From the NCBI GenBank assembly GCA_002279935.1, contig NCCZ01000005.1, positions 124,001-188,000 of the forward strand: a stretch of DNA of 64,000 nucleotides. Direction: 5' to 3'. The notes under the pieces are model-generated. The model was not told where the DNA came from, made no database searches, and worked only from the letters and a program-made list of their open reading frames with translations. Origin of the DNA: Hyphomicrobium sp. 12-62-95 (lineage in GTDB: Bacteria > Pseudomonadota > Alphaproteobacteria > Rhizobiales > Hyphomicrobiaceae). This document shows, one piece after another, positions 44,979 to 53,465 of this stretch. A program made the position numbers and the translations under genes. The first letter of the stretch is position 1. The number at the start of each line of letters is the position of its first letter.

Positions 44979-44993
44979 TCCCATCAGGGTCAC

Positions 44994-45020
44994 AAAAAAA
45001 GACCCCGGAATGCTCCGGGG
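44994..45020 (-). terminator. Rho-independent terminator of the leftward transfer operon
   Basis: On the reverse strand CCCCGGA-GCAT-TCCGGGG is followed by TC and seven T residues. It ends transcription of the 45140-46875 genes and also separates them from the PIN gene coming the other way. Confidence 0.85.
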
Positions 45021-45139
45021 CCAAGGTCTGACTGACATCTCTGTGGTCTTCGCGCTTACGCCAAGGGGGAGCCGGTGATCACCCCACGACGACCTCCGGC
45101 TCCCCGCGCGCGCGGCTGGTTTACCCGCAGGCCGTCACT

Positions 45140-45664
45140 CTAGGCGGCCACACCAAAACCTCTATCCGGGAAGGGAAAAGTAAAGCGCGGAATAACCGGC
45201 GCGAAATGCGGGCGCTCAAGCAGCTTTTGTTTGACGCGCTCCGCGCTTTGGGCCCGCTCATCCATGCGCTGCTGAGCAAGCGCTCCGTCCTTATAGCGGC
45301 CTTCGAGAATGTAGAAGGGGGTCAGCGTCGTCAAAACCGATCCTCCAAAGAACCAGACCGAACAAAAGCGCTGTCCGTAGCCCTCATCCGCGCTCTGCTC
45401 GATCACTTCGATGTTGCTGGCCGGAACGAAGCGGTTCTCGCCGATGTCGACAAACGCCATCCGCTCTTTGAGCGTATCGAAGGACACCGGCGTCACGATC
45501 CGGGCGCTATTGGCGGCCTTAAGAACGATGATCGCGGACCCCTTAGGCGCCTTGATAGCTCCGTCACGGTCCAAGGACAAAGCCTCGCTCTCACGCACCT
45601 TGCGGATATAGAGAATATCTCTGGTCCGCAGCTTCAACTCTTTTGTTACACGTAAGTATTCCAT
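45140..45664 (-). CDS. Protein with one copy of the local repeat domain
   Basis: 174 residues; AAAGGGGA precedes the ATG. The segment SAIIVLKAANSARIVTPVSFDTLKERMAFVDIGENRFVPASNIEVIE (about 43-90) has the pattern repeated four times in the neighbour at 45754: beta strand, S-x-x-x-L, VDIG-x-x-x-[FY]V-x-A-x-NI. A small hydrophobic stretch (FCSVWFFGGSVLTTLTPFYIL) and a charged helix follow. Function unknown; the link with its neighbour is certain at the pattern level. Confidence 0.65.
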   Translation of the reverse strand: MEYLRVTKELKLRTRDILYIRKVRESEALSLDRDGAIKAPKGSAIIVLKAANSARIVTPVSFDTLKERMAFVDIGENRFVPASNIEVIEQSADEGYGQRFCSVWFFGGSVLTTLTPFYILEGRYKDGALAQQRMDERAQSAERVKQKLLERPHFAPVIPRFTFPFPDRGFGVAA

Positions 45665-45753
45665 TTTTTTTAAATCCCCTTTTCTTGATCAGAAGACGCC
45701 GCCTGAGCGACGGCCCGCCAGGCGGCGCCGACTTCTGCTCCTTTTGCTTGTGG

Positions 45754-46875
45754 TTACGCCATGTCCAGATCGAGTGTGTCTTCCGGCGAAGCTGCGGCCC
45801 CCGACGCGGCCAGCGCCTTCTCACAACGCTGCTTTATCTGCTCCGGCGTGGCAGGGCTCAGCGCCATGCCATTGATCAAGGCCACACTGGATTTCCAGGC
45901 GCGCTGAACGTCATATCCGGCTCCCGAGAGCGAACTACGCTCGTCTTTCGTGAAGTTGGCTACCCTGTCCTGCGCGATGTTGGCCGCCGGCACATAGCGG
46001 TCATATCCGATATTGACGGCCTGTGTGGAAGCCTTCAGCTCATCCACGCTCCTGGTCGACAGCACAGTGCCGTTGCCATTCGCCATCGTAAACTTGCTCA
46101 CGAAGCGATCGGCCTTGATTCCCTTCTTGTCACTGACCAGCCGTGACCTGTCTTGGTCCGTAAAAGGACCGAAGAACTTCACGTTTTGACGAATGACAAA
46201 TTCGCGTTCGCCGATATCGACAAGTTCCACGCCCTGGCTGCGCAGCTCAACAACCGAGAGCTTGGTCAGTTTCGGGCGGTCCTCACCCTGCAGCGTTACC
46301 TGACCGCGGAAACCGGCGGCGTCGATGTTGTAGCGTCCAGAAATTCGCGTGCGGTCATCATCGGAGAGCTCCGCCACCTTCTTCACATTCATGACGTGGA
46401 CGGCTGCACCCTCGCCGATATCTATAAAGCGCAGGCCGCGCTCATTGAGTTCCTTGATCGATTTCACCGCCCAGAACGAGCCCAGCTCCTTGGTCAGGAC
46501 TACGCGGGTCTTAAACTTCGAAGTGTCTGAGGCATTGGCCTGCTCGGCAAAAACCTTCTTCTGTTCGGGCGTGATTGGCTCCAAACGCATGATGTTGGCG
46601 CGCACCGCGTATTTGCCGCCGCCCACATAGACGAGCTGGAAGTCATTCGACCGGAGATCCTTGAGGCTTTCGCGAACATAGATCGGGTCGACTTTTCCGG
46701 CGACGAAGACTTTAGTCTGGAAGGGAGGCGTGCCCTCGCTGCCAGATGGGGCATTGACGATCTGCAGGGCCCGAATGCTGGCGTGGGGGATCGTGGTATG
46801 TGTTCCATCCTCCAGCGTGGCCGTCACGACCTTGGCCTTCGTATTGTTACTGGTTTTTGCAATATTGGTGTTCAT
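45754..46875 (-). CDS. Four-repeat protein of an unrecognised domain family
   Basis: 373 residues, AGGAGAT at -8. Four units of about 68 residues begin at FQTKVFVAG, FKTRVVLTK, FRGQVTLQG and FVSKFTMAN. Each contains S-x-x-x-L, then a (V/I)(D/N/Y)IG or VYVGGG turn, x-V-x-x-NI or NV, and a charged helix ending with L or F. Beta-rich composition; superficially like LytTR or SH3-like modules, but I cannot assign one. No signal peptide. The gene lies 190 bp downstream of the coupling-protein operon, so a role in transfer or its regulation is an inference. Confidence 0.65.
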   Translation of the reverse strand: MNTNIAKTSNNTKAKVVTATLEDGTHTTIPHASIRALQIVNAPSGSEGTPPFQTKVFVAGKVDPIYVRESLKDLRSNDFQLVYVGGGKYAVRANIMRLEPITPEQKKVFAEQANASDTSKFKTRVVLTKELGSFWAVKSIKELNERGLRFIDIGEGAAVHVMNVKKVAELSDDDRTRISGRYNIDAAGFRGQVTLQGEDRPKLTKLSVVELRSQGVELVDIGEREFVIRQNVKFFGPFTDQDRSRLVSDKKGIKADRFVSKFTMANGNGTVLSTRSVDELKASTQAVNIGYDRYVPAANIAQDRVANFTKDERSSLSGAGYDVQRAWKSSVALINGMALSPATPEQIKQRCEKALAASGAAASPEDTLDLDMA

Positions 46876-47064
46876 AATGAGTATCTCCTATGCGTGATGT
46901 TTATTGTGAAATATGTTCTTATATTTTCATAATAAACCATAGGTAATCAATTTATTTGGCGCTCATTATTGCAGAAACCGCAGATATATGCGGGTTATCG
47001 CCTGCAATATTTAGCATAATGTTTTAGCGGGATTGCTACTTTAGGGCGCGAATATAACAGCGCG

Positions 47065-47391
47065 TTATCTCCGCAGCCTCTCCCAAGGCACCCACACCAC
47101 AATAGGACAGCGGGGACCTCCGGCGATAAAAGGCTGCCAGCCCAGATATTCGCAGCGATGATATATCCGCGATGAACCCTCACCGACATAGCGATAGTTG
47201 AAAAGGAGATGCGGCAAGCCCCAGTGATAGACCATCACGCCCAGACCAACGAGGATCAAAGGCTTCATGTTAATCTTGAAGCCGGCCAGAGCAATAGACT
47301 CCTTGATCGTGCGCCACCAGGCACGGCGGAGCGATCCTTTCGGCTTCAACGGGTCTTCCGGAACGGGAAAATCGCGCAGCACTCTTGCCAT
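47065..47391 (-). CDS. Small membrane protein of the transfer operon
   Basis: 108 residues; its ATG overlaps the coupling-protein stop as TAATG. One clear transmembrane segment (MKPLILVGLGVMVYHWGLPHLLF), a basic N-terminus, and a C-terminal part with two Cys (YHRCEYLGW, GPRCPIVVW) that may lie in the periplasm. A small partner of VirD4 is a reasonable guess. The gap 46876-47064 after it is AT-rich with no gene. Confidence 0.6.
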   Translation of the reverse strand: MARVLRDFPVPEDPLKPKGSLRRAWWRTIKESIALAGFKINMKPLILVGLGVMVYHWGLPHLLFNYRYVGEGSSRIYHRCEYLGWQPFIAGGPRCPIVVWVPWERLRR

Positions 47392-49085
47392 TAAAAAATG
47401 ACCTCCGTGCGTTCCTTAAAGCGCTTCTTGCTGTAGCGGCTATTGGCCTTAAACTTGGAGCGCATCGGTTCACAGCGCTGATACCCAGGCAAATGCACCA
47501 GCATCACGCGCTCTTGTTTGTAGACGACGAAGGCACGCTTCTCCCGGCGCACCATGTCGGCCGTCATGACCGGGCGCTGACCAAGGCCCCGGCTTTCACT
47601 GATGCCGTCCGCCGCCCCCTGCCCCATCGCGTAAGACGGCGTGAGCGCGTTCTGCTTGCCGATGAGTTCGCTAACCTTGGCCGCCTCTTCATCGGTATTG
47701 AGGCCAAAGATGATCTTGATGTCGGAATTGTCCCGGAGAACTTGTGCCCCTTCACGGCCCCAGGCGGCCTGCATCTGGGCCAGAGACTGGCAAATATTGA
47801 TGAAATGGATATTGCCATCGCCACGCACGATCGTAGAGAGCTTGGGCAGATCCTTGACAACGAAATTCGCGGCCTCGTCATTGATAAAGAGACAGCGCTG
47901 CGGCGATGGTTCCCGCTGCAGCTCAAGAAGCATGCATGAGTTCAGCATGGCGCCGAACGGCTCGAAGATGACGCGGCGCGAGCTGTCGAAATGATTGTAA
48001 ATGGTAAGGTGGCGTCCTTGCGCATCTTTGTATTTAAGGTCGCGGTAGCGGAAGGTCGAGCGCTCCGTCAGCTTATGCAAAATGCCAGAGCGCGCATAGG
48101 GCGCCATGGCCTGCCTAGCCACGTTCACATATTCCTGCAAGCCCTTCTCGGTCTTTTGCGCCATGCCCAGGAAACCGCGGGCGATAATCGCCAGATCGCC
48201 GCTCAGCGCCGTCTCCTTCTCGAGCTCCTCGCAGAGCGCGATCAGCATGTAGATATCGGTCACAATGGATTGCACGTTGCCCAGATTGGCCGAAGCCGGA
48301 TCCTTCACGGCCAATCCCACCATGACCAGAATGATGATATCGCGCCCGCCCTGCCTCCAATACGAATTGCGCTCATCCTTAGGCTCCGGAATCAAAGCCT
48401 GCGCAATGATCCGGGCATCGGTCAGCACATCGGCGCCACCCGCAGCCAGCCCGTCAATGAGGATACAAATCGGATTGTAGCTATGCTCTCCGCCCGCCAC
48501 GAGCCGGATGATCCGATGATTGAAGACGATGCGGCGATACTCCGCCGTGACCTCATAGTTCTCGCCCTTCACATCGGTCACCACCGCAGGCTCACGGTTG
48601 AGTCCGAGCAGAATAAAAACAAATTTGACGTTCTTGCCCGCACCCGAGGGAGCCACCACAAGCACATGCGAAGCCGGCAGGCGCAGCACCTGCCGTCCGA
48701 CGACACCTGCGTAAAACGTTACCGGGACCGGCGCTTTTTTCATAAAAGCCGGGATCCACGAGGGCTTTTCGATCAGCCCCGCCTCTTCGATGTCGCGGAC
48801 CGTCGCGATCCGCGACGAATGCTTCGAGTCCTTCGGGCGCTCCGCATCCAGCGCCTTTTTCAGGCGCGTGCGGAAACGGAAGCAGGCCAACACAAGGACG
48901 CCCGACCAATACGCACCCAGCGCGGCAACCGAGATCTCGGCAGAGCCGATCAAATCAGGGGGCACGAACTCCCTGACCCAATCCTGCGCCCATGCGTAGC
49001 TCAAGACGCCTAGACCGCAGAGCGCTCCGGGGACTGGAGAGCCCTTGGCTTTATCGAGCCCTGATCCGGCTTTACTCTTGGTCAT
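47391..49085 (-). CDS. Type IV coupling protein (VirD4/TraG family)
   Basis: 564 residues. Two N-terminal hydrophobic segments (about 20-34 and 52-70), Walker A in APSGAGKNVK (145-154), and Walker B in CLFINDEAANF. FINICQSLAQMQAAWG and IIFGLNTDEEAAKVSELIG match the conserved C-terminal TraG blocks. Coupling proteins bring the relaxase-DNA complex to the secretion channel using ATP. It is shorter at the C-terminus than TraG of RP4. The MOBP relaxase at 53462 is its expected substrate; no VirB genes are in the window. Confidence 0.9.
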   Translation of the reverse strand: MTKSKAGSGLDKAKGSPVPGALCGLGVLSYAWAQDWVREFVPPDLIGSAEISVAALGAYWSGVLVLACFRFRTRLKKALDAERPKDSKHSSRIATVRDIEEAGLIEKPSWIPAFMKKAPVPVTFYAGVVGRQVLRLPASHVLVVAPSGAGKNVKFVFILLGLNREPAVVTDVKGENYEVTAEYRRIVFNHRIIRLVAGGEHSYNPICILIDGLAAGGADVLTDARIIAQALIPEPKDERNSYWRQGGRDIIILVMVGLAVKDPASANLGNVQSIVTDIYMLIALCEELEKETALSGDLAIIARGFLGMAQKTEKGLQEYVNVARQAMAPYARSGILHKLTERSTFRYRDLKYKDAQGRHLTIYNHFDSSRRVIFEPFGAMLNSCMLLELQREPSPQRCLFINDEAANFVVKDLPKLSTIVRGDGNIHFINICQSLAQMQAAWGREGAQVLRDNSDIKIIFGLNTDEEAAKVSELIGKQNALTPSYAMGQGAADGISESRGLGQRPVMTADMVRREKRAFVVYKQERVMLVHLPGYQRCEPMRSKFKANSRYSKKRFKERTEVIF

Positions 49086-49117
49086 GGCATAATCCCCTCA
49101 ATGGGTACAAAACCCGC

Positions 49118-49849
49118 TCAGGAACCGGAAGCAGGAAACGCGCATAATGCACGCGCCTCCTCCACCTCGGACGCCGTGAAGTTGCCCGCCTCAAGAACCG
49201 AGCTATTCACAGTCGCCGCGCTCACAGACCCATCTGGAAAGTGTCTGCCGAGATCGAGCTGCGCCCGCACGCCGTTGTCCATGTCGAACTGCACGTAGCA
49301 CCACGATTTGGTCCAATCCTGGCTTTGCACGAAGGATTTGTACTCGATGCCTGTCGTCACCTTGAGACCGCGCTTCCAAGACTTCTCAGAAAAAAGATTG
49401 AAAGACGTCGAAGCGCGTTCGATCTCCTCTAACTTCTTGATCTGACCTTCGAGTTCCGAGCGCGCCTGAGTGATCTGCGCCTTCTCGCCTTCCAAGGTCT
49501 GGCGGCGCTGATCAAGCGCCGCCAGTTCCTCAGTGCGCTTCTGGATGGTCGCATCAAGCTCGCGCTCTTTCTGCTGGAACTCCTGCTCGCGCTGTTGCTT
49601 TTGCTGCTCATAGACGCGCTCCATCTCGGAGAGGCCTTGCTTCAGGCGCGTTTTAAAGCAGCTTCCTTCGTCGCTCTCATACGGCAGTTCAAGAAAGCAA
49701 AGGGCCTTCGCCACGATCGGATCCTTCGGCATGGTGCTGCTGATATTGAAAAGAACGATGACTCCCACACCGAAAGCAATTGTCCCGACAGCTCCGACCG
49801 TAAGAAGATCAACGAAGCCCGAAGCCATGCGTGATACTGCGTTAGGCAT
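49118..49849 (-). CDS. Membrane-anchored coiled-coil protein
   Basis: 243 residues from ATG 49849 (AAGGACA upstream). One transmembrane segment (LLTVGAVGTIAFGVGVIVLFNI), a 90-residue coiled coil rich in Gln, Glu and Arg (EQQKQQREQEFQQKERELDATIQKR), then a globular C-terminus with two Cys (WCYVQFDMDNG, ALCAFP). It lies 32 bp before the coupling-protein gene and could be a scaffold of the transfer complex. Confidence 0.65.
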   Translation of the reverse strand: MPNAVSRMASGFVDLLTVGAVGTIAFGVGVIVLFNISSTMPKDPIVAKALCFLELPYESDEGSCFKTRLKQGLSEMERVYEQQKQQREQEFQQKERELDATIQKRTEELAALDQRRQTLEGEKAQITQARSELEGQIKKLEEIERASTSFNLFSEKSWKRGLKVTTGIEYKSFVQSQDWTKSWCYVQFDMDNGVRAQLDLGRHFPDGSVSAATVNSSVLEAGNFTASEVEEARALCAFPASGS

Positions 49850-49924
49850 TTGAAATGTCCTTCTATGCCCGGCCAGCCGGGAGAGCTTCATGATGAAAGG
49901 AAGTGAGGAAGGGGAGGCGCGCGT

Positions 49925-51226
49925 TTAAGCGCGCCCCTTCTTTTTCTTGGTGGGATCAAGCGCCGGCGCTGCAGCACCGGAGCGGGCCTCATGGCGGCGC
50001 ACCTTCTCAAGGCCGTGGATGCCCAGGAAAATGAGCGCCCAAACCGCGAAGAGATCGATGCCGATTGCCAGCGCCAAAGCCGGCTTGAAGTTGTGCTTGT
50101 GATCCCAGACGACCTGCGAGAGGGAGGCAGTTTCAACAAGCGAGCCCCTCAGAGCCTGCGTTCCCTGCAAATCATCGAGGATCTTGCGAAGCGCCGCGGC
50201 AATCGTCTCCATATCGCCACGGGTCTGCTCGATGGCAGCCGCCTGGCGCGCACCGACCTTCGAGCCATCCGTGGGCATGACCGAGACAGCCGATTCCACA
50301 GCGGCCAGCGTCGAGCGAACCATCTCCCCAAGACCGGCGGAGTTCATCGCACCAATCAGGCTGCGCAACTCCGAGGCTCCAGCCATGAAAGCCGCTTCAC
50401 GCTCAAAGATCGTCATCTCACGCTTGTTGACGATCGCAGAGATGTCGCGCAGCTTCTCGCGCATCTTGAGGGCGTCCTGGTCGGCCTTCTCAATGGCAGC
50501 GCGGATTTCCGCCGCGCCCGTATTGAGCACCGCCGCTGCGCCTTCGAGGGACTGCGAGACAGGACCTGCGCCGCGAGCGCCGGTGGCACCGCCGCCCATG
50601 GCCTCCGAGTCACCGCGCACGGTAAAGCCAGCCGCCTTCGACGCCATGGCGGTGGGCATGCCGCGGGCATTCTTGATTTGGTTGGTGGCCTGCTCGACGG
50701 ATTTCTCGAGCTTGTCGACAGCGGCGTTCAAATGCATCTCAAGCGCCGGAATACCGGTCGTCGACATGAACGCATACCAGGACGACGTGCCAACGGCCCA
50801 CAGACAGAAAGCGAAGATGCAAAGCCAGCCGCCGATAAAGCTGGAGACGCGCTCCATGGTCGTCGAAAGCTTAGCGGCCATCAGGAACCCGACATAGATG
50901 CACAGCGACAAAGTGAAGGCGACGGTCACCGACATCAGCCAATACTGAAGCGAAGGGCCATAGAAGCGCACAAGCTCCTGATAGAGTCCCTTCTGAACCA
51001 TTTCCGCCGTCAGGAATACGGCCGCAAGAGTTCCCATCTCTGCCAGCTTTGCGGAGACGGCGTGTGCGCGCGAACGCTTGGCACGACGGTCTCTCTCACG
51101 ATTTTTTTCTTCGATCTCCTCTTCGCTCAAGACATCGACGTCCCACGCAAAACTGGGATCGCTGTCCTTGCGTCCGAAGATCGATTTAAGCCAGGACGCG
51201 CCCGGCACCTTGGTCTTGATAGCCAT
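49925..51226 (-). CDS. Polytopic membrane protein of the transfer operon
   Basis: 433 residues from ATG 51226 (GGAGAAC at -12). A charged N-terminus (EEIEEKNRERDRRAKRSRAH), three transmembrane segments (about 80-165), a long soluble helical region, and a fourth transmembrane segment near the end (ALALAIGIDLFAVWALIFLGIHG). The C-terminus is basic (PTKKKKGRA). No assigned family. First gene of the leftward coupling-protein operon; probably a structural transfer component. The long open frame on the opposite strand over this gene is a shadow. Confidence 0.65.
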   Translation of the reverse strand: MAIKTKVPGASWLKSIFGRKDSDPSFAWDVDVLSEEEIEEKNRERDRRAKRSRAHAVSAKLAEMGTLAAVFLTAEMVQKGLYQELVRFYGPSLQYWLMSVTVAFTLSLCIYVGFLMAAKLSTTMERVSSFIGGWLCIFAFCLWAVGTSSWYAFMSTTGIPALEMHLNAAVDKLEKSVEQATNQIKNARGMPTAMASKAAGFTVRGDSEAMGGGATGARGAGPVSQSLEGAAAVLNTGAAEIRAAIEKADQDALKMREKLRDISAIVNKREMTIFEREAAFMAGASELRSLIGAMNSAGLGEMVRSTLAAVESAVSVMPTDGSKVGARQAAAIEQTRGDMETIAAALRKILDDLQGTQALRGSLVETASLSQVVWDHKHNFKPALALAIGIDLFAVWALIFLGIHGLEKVRRHEARSGAAAPALDPTKKKKGRA

Positions 51227-51555
51227 GATCAGTTCTCCAGTCGCGCCGAAACACCCGGCCTTGCGCATCAACACTCTCATCCGGAACCAACCGGAGAAGC
51301 TTCATGCGTTGCTGGAGAAGTGGAGCGCTGATCTGGCCACTAAAGAGCAAAGGCGAAAACGAGGCCAAAGGGCGCCGTCTAAAGCCATGCCCGATGAGCA
51401 CCCTATGAACCGGCGCTTAAAGGCAGCCGCGATGCGGAATCACTTTCAAAGCCAACCAATCACATCGACAGCTCTGAACCGCCGATCGCGAACCCGGTTA
51501 GCGCGGCCTTGATCCGCCAGCCTGCGTTCCCATGCATGGTTTTAACCGCGCTGAA

Positions 51556-51715
51556 CCAACCAGCCTTTCCATGCACTTTATCCGGCGCGCGCCGCAAAAC
51601 GCGCGGGCTTCATGATTTTAGAAGCCGCGCTTGCAACGACCTTCCGCACCAGCACCGCGAAGGTCGTTGCATTCCCGCCGCTTGCGCCGGAATGACCAAG
51701 TGCATGGCTGGATGG
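51556..51715. repeat. Nested 160-bp imperfect palindrome
   Basis: Three sets of inverted arms share one centre: CCATGCACTT (51569-51578) with AAGTGCATGG (51698-51707), CCGGCGC (51582-51588) with GCGCCGG (51684-51690), and GCAACGACCTT (51633-51643) with AAGGTCGTTGC (51660-51670). The outer flank CCAACCAGCC also pairs with GGCTGGATGG. It fills most of the 507-bp gap 51227-51733 between divergent operons. It may be a MITE-like repeat or a structured recombination/regulatory element. Confidence 0.7.
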
Positions 51716-51733
51716 TCCAAAGGAACTGCAGCA

Positions 51734-52057
51734 ATGACATCTCAAAACACCACACAAAACCAAGCCAACGACAAAGGCACACCGCTGGATTACTACGAAG
51801 GCTTCGTCATCCGTGAATTTCGCAATGCGGGCAAAAAGGGCAAACGCTGGGTCAAAATCGGCGTCATGTTCCCCCACGAGAAAGGCGACGGCTTCAATCA
51901 GATTTTGGACGCCAATCCTGTCGATGGCGAGATCACCTGGCTCCGGGCCTACTCAAAACCCAAAAAGGACAATGCCGACTACGATCAGGACACCGGTGAA
52001 GTCCCCTCCTCCGCAGCCGCTGATGACAGCGGCCCTGCCCTTCACGAGGAAATCTAA
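51734..52057 (+). CDS. Small conserved protein near the transfer genes
   Basis: 107 residues from ATG 51734. DYYEGFVIREFRNAGKKGKRWVKIGVMFPHEKGDGFNQILDANPVDGEITWLRAY looks like a small beta-barrel similar in layout to DUF736-type plasmid proteins, followed by an acidic tail. Nucleic-acid binding is possible. A strong terminator follows. Confidence 0.6.
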   Translation: MTSQNTTQNQANDKGTPLDYYEGFVIREFRNAGKKGKRWVKIGVMFPHEKGDGFNQILDANPVDGEITWLRAYSKPKKDNADYDQDTGEVPSSAAADDSGPALHEEI

Positions 52058-52063
52058 TCCCAA

Positions 52064-52096
52064 GGCTCGCCCCTCACCGGGCGAGCCTTTCTTTTT
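52064..52096 (+). terminator. Rho-independent terminator
   Basis: GGCTCGCCC-CTCACC-GGGCGAGCC, then TTTCTTTTT. Confidence 0.85.
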
Positions 52097-52126
52097 GCGC
52101 CCTCTCATCACACAAGGACCATCGCC

Positions 52127-52357
52127 ATGAACCAGCTTCGTGCCTCTTATCTTCTCACCATGATCCGCGACCTCGAAGACCACACAGAAATCGCGGGCAC
52201 GCTTCTCTCTGACCTCTCTAAAACCGGCAGCGTTCATGAAAGCCTCGCCTCCAGCAAAGTCTTCACCCAGCTCGATGCACGCCTGGCAGCCTGCCACCGC
52301 ATCACGCGCCAGATCGCGCTACAAATCCCTGAACTTCTCGAAGTCACATATGAATAA
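52127..52357 (+). CDS. Small helical protein
   Basis: 76 residues, AAGGACC at -13. Helical throughout (LRASYLLTMIRDLEDHTEIAGTLLSDLSK, FTQLDARLAACHRITRQIALQIPELLE). Unknown; placed just before the oriT-like gap. Confidence 0.5.
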   Translation: MNQLRASYLLTMIRDLEDHTEIAGTLLSDLSKTGSVHESLASSKVFTQLDARLAACHRITRQIALQIPELLEVTYE

Positions 52358-52721
52358 GGGCGCGTGCCCTTGCGCCTAAATTTTGAGCGCCCTCATGCGG
52401 GCGGTCTCACCGCCCTCGCACCTGCCCCGCGAACTTCATCGCGTGGGCGCTTTCCATTCCAGAGATAGCGCCGTTATGCGATCTGGGCGGCGTGCCTAAG
52501 CCGCCGCCCCGCCCCCTGTTGCCATGAGCGAACCCGGGCCGTGCGCCGCCGGTCTGTCAGGTGAAATTTGCAAACGGGGCTCTTTTCATGCTTCAATAGA
52601 ATGACCGATCCAACGCGATTCCATTATGTCAAAATTTTCGCGGGTTTATCATCGGATATGGGCGGATCTCCGGCCCTTTTAAAATGACATAATACAATTC
52701 CCTTGAGTTTTTCGACGAGCG

Positions 52722-52898
52722 TGCGCCATTATATGGTGCAAGCGAGGAGCGAGATGTGTTTTTGCTATGCAAAAACCCTCCCATTCGGGCGTTCAACGGG
52801 GCTTCGCCACCGTTGCCCGCTTATCCGAATGGTCGGCATCTCGTGGGGAAACCGTCCCGGTTTCCCTCAACCCTTCCAGGGTCGGGCATGTGCCCGAC
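52722..52898. other. oriT-like region with three inverted repeats
   Basis: The gap 52358-53108 has no convincing gene. It holds TGCGCCAT-TAT-ATGGTGCA (one mismatch), GTTTTTGC-TAT-GCAAAAAC (52758-52776, perfect) and GTCGGGCA-TG-TGCCCGAC (52881-52898, perfect). Inverted repeats in a gene-free stretch directly before mobC-mobA are the usual signs of an origin of transfer. I cannot point to the nick site. Confidence 0.5.
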
Positions 52899-53108
52899 AG
52901 CACACCGGGGCCAAGGCGGCCCCCGTCCCCCGCAGCGGGTAGCTCATCCCTGATTTGAGCCTCTGACCCGCTCATTCACAACAGCGCACGGCCGCGCTTT
53001 TAGACCACCGCCACAGCCCTAGGGCTGGACGGGGTCGCCGCGCGTTCCGGCTTAAACGTCCACCGGGCTCGCACCACTTCACAAACAACAAAGCCGGAGG
53101 ATTATTTA

Positions 53109-53465
53109 TTGAGCAGAGCCATCAAAGGCCGTGGCGGACGGCCGATCAAACAAGCCGAAGAGAAGCGCTGCATCCAGATCAACATCCGGGTGACGCTGGC
53201 CGAGCATGATTACTATGAAGCTGAGGCTGCCAAGGTTGCCTTGTCGGTCTCGGAGTATCTCCGCAGAGCCGGTCTCAACCTCAAAGTCGCGGCCCCAAAA
53301 TCCATTGCCGATGCCGCGCTCATCCGTGAGCTCAATGCCATCGGTGTGAACATCAATCAGATCGCCCGCGCCGCCAATCGCGGACAAGATGAGCGCGACT
53401 ACTGGCGCATTATAGGCGTCCGCGTGGGCCATGCGCTGAGTGAGGTTCTCAAGCGCACCCAATGA
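53109..53465 (+). CDS. mobC: MobC-like relaxosome accessory protein
   Basis: 118 residues, TTG start with GGAGG nine bases upstream. KRCIQINIRVTLAEHDYYEAEAAKVALSVSEYLRRAGL is an RHH-type DNA-binding domain of the MobC/plasmid mobilisation family; RELNAIGVNINQIARAANRG is the conserved C-terminal block. It should bind oriT and help the relaxase melt the nick region. Its stop overlaps mobA as ATGA. Confidence 0.88.
   Translation: MSRAIKGRGGRPIKQAEEKRCIQINIRVTLAEHDYYEAEAAKVALSVSEYLRRAGLNLKVAAPKSIADAALIRELNAIGVNINQIARAANRGQDERDYWRIIGVRVGHALSEVLKRTQ

Noticed and set aside
47991..49013. 340-residue open frame opposite the coupling protein
   Set aside because: Composition is that of an antisense shadow; the VirD4 frame has Walker motifs.
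49991..51331. 446-residue open frame on the plus strand opposite the membrane-protein gene
   Set aside because: Arg/His-rich shadow of the reverse-strand gene at 49925-51226, which has membrane segments, a ribosome binding site and operon context.
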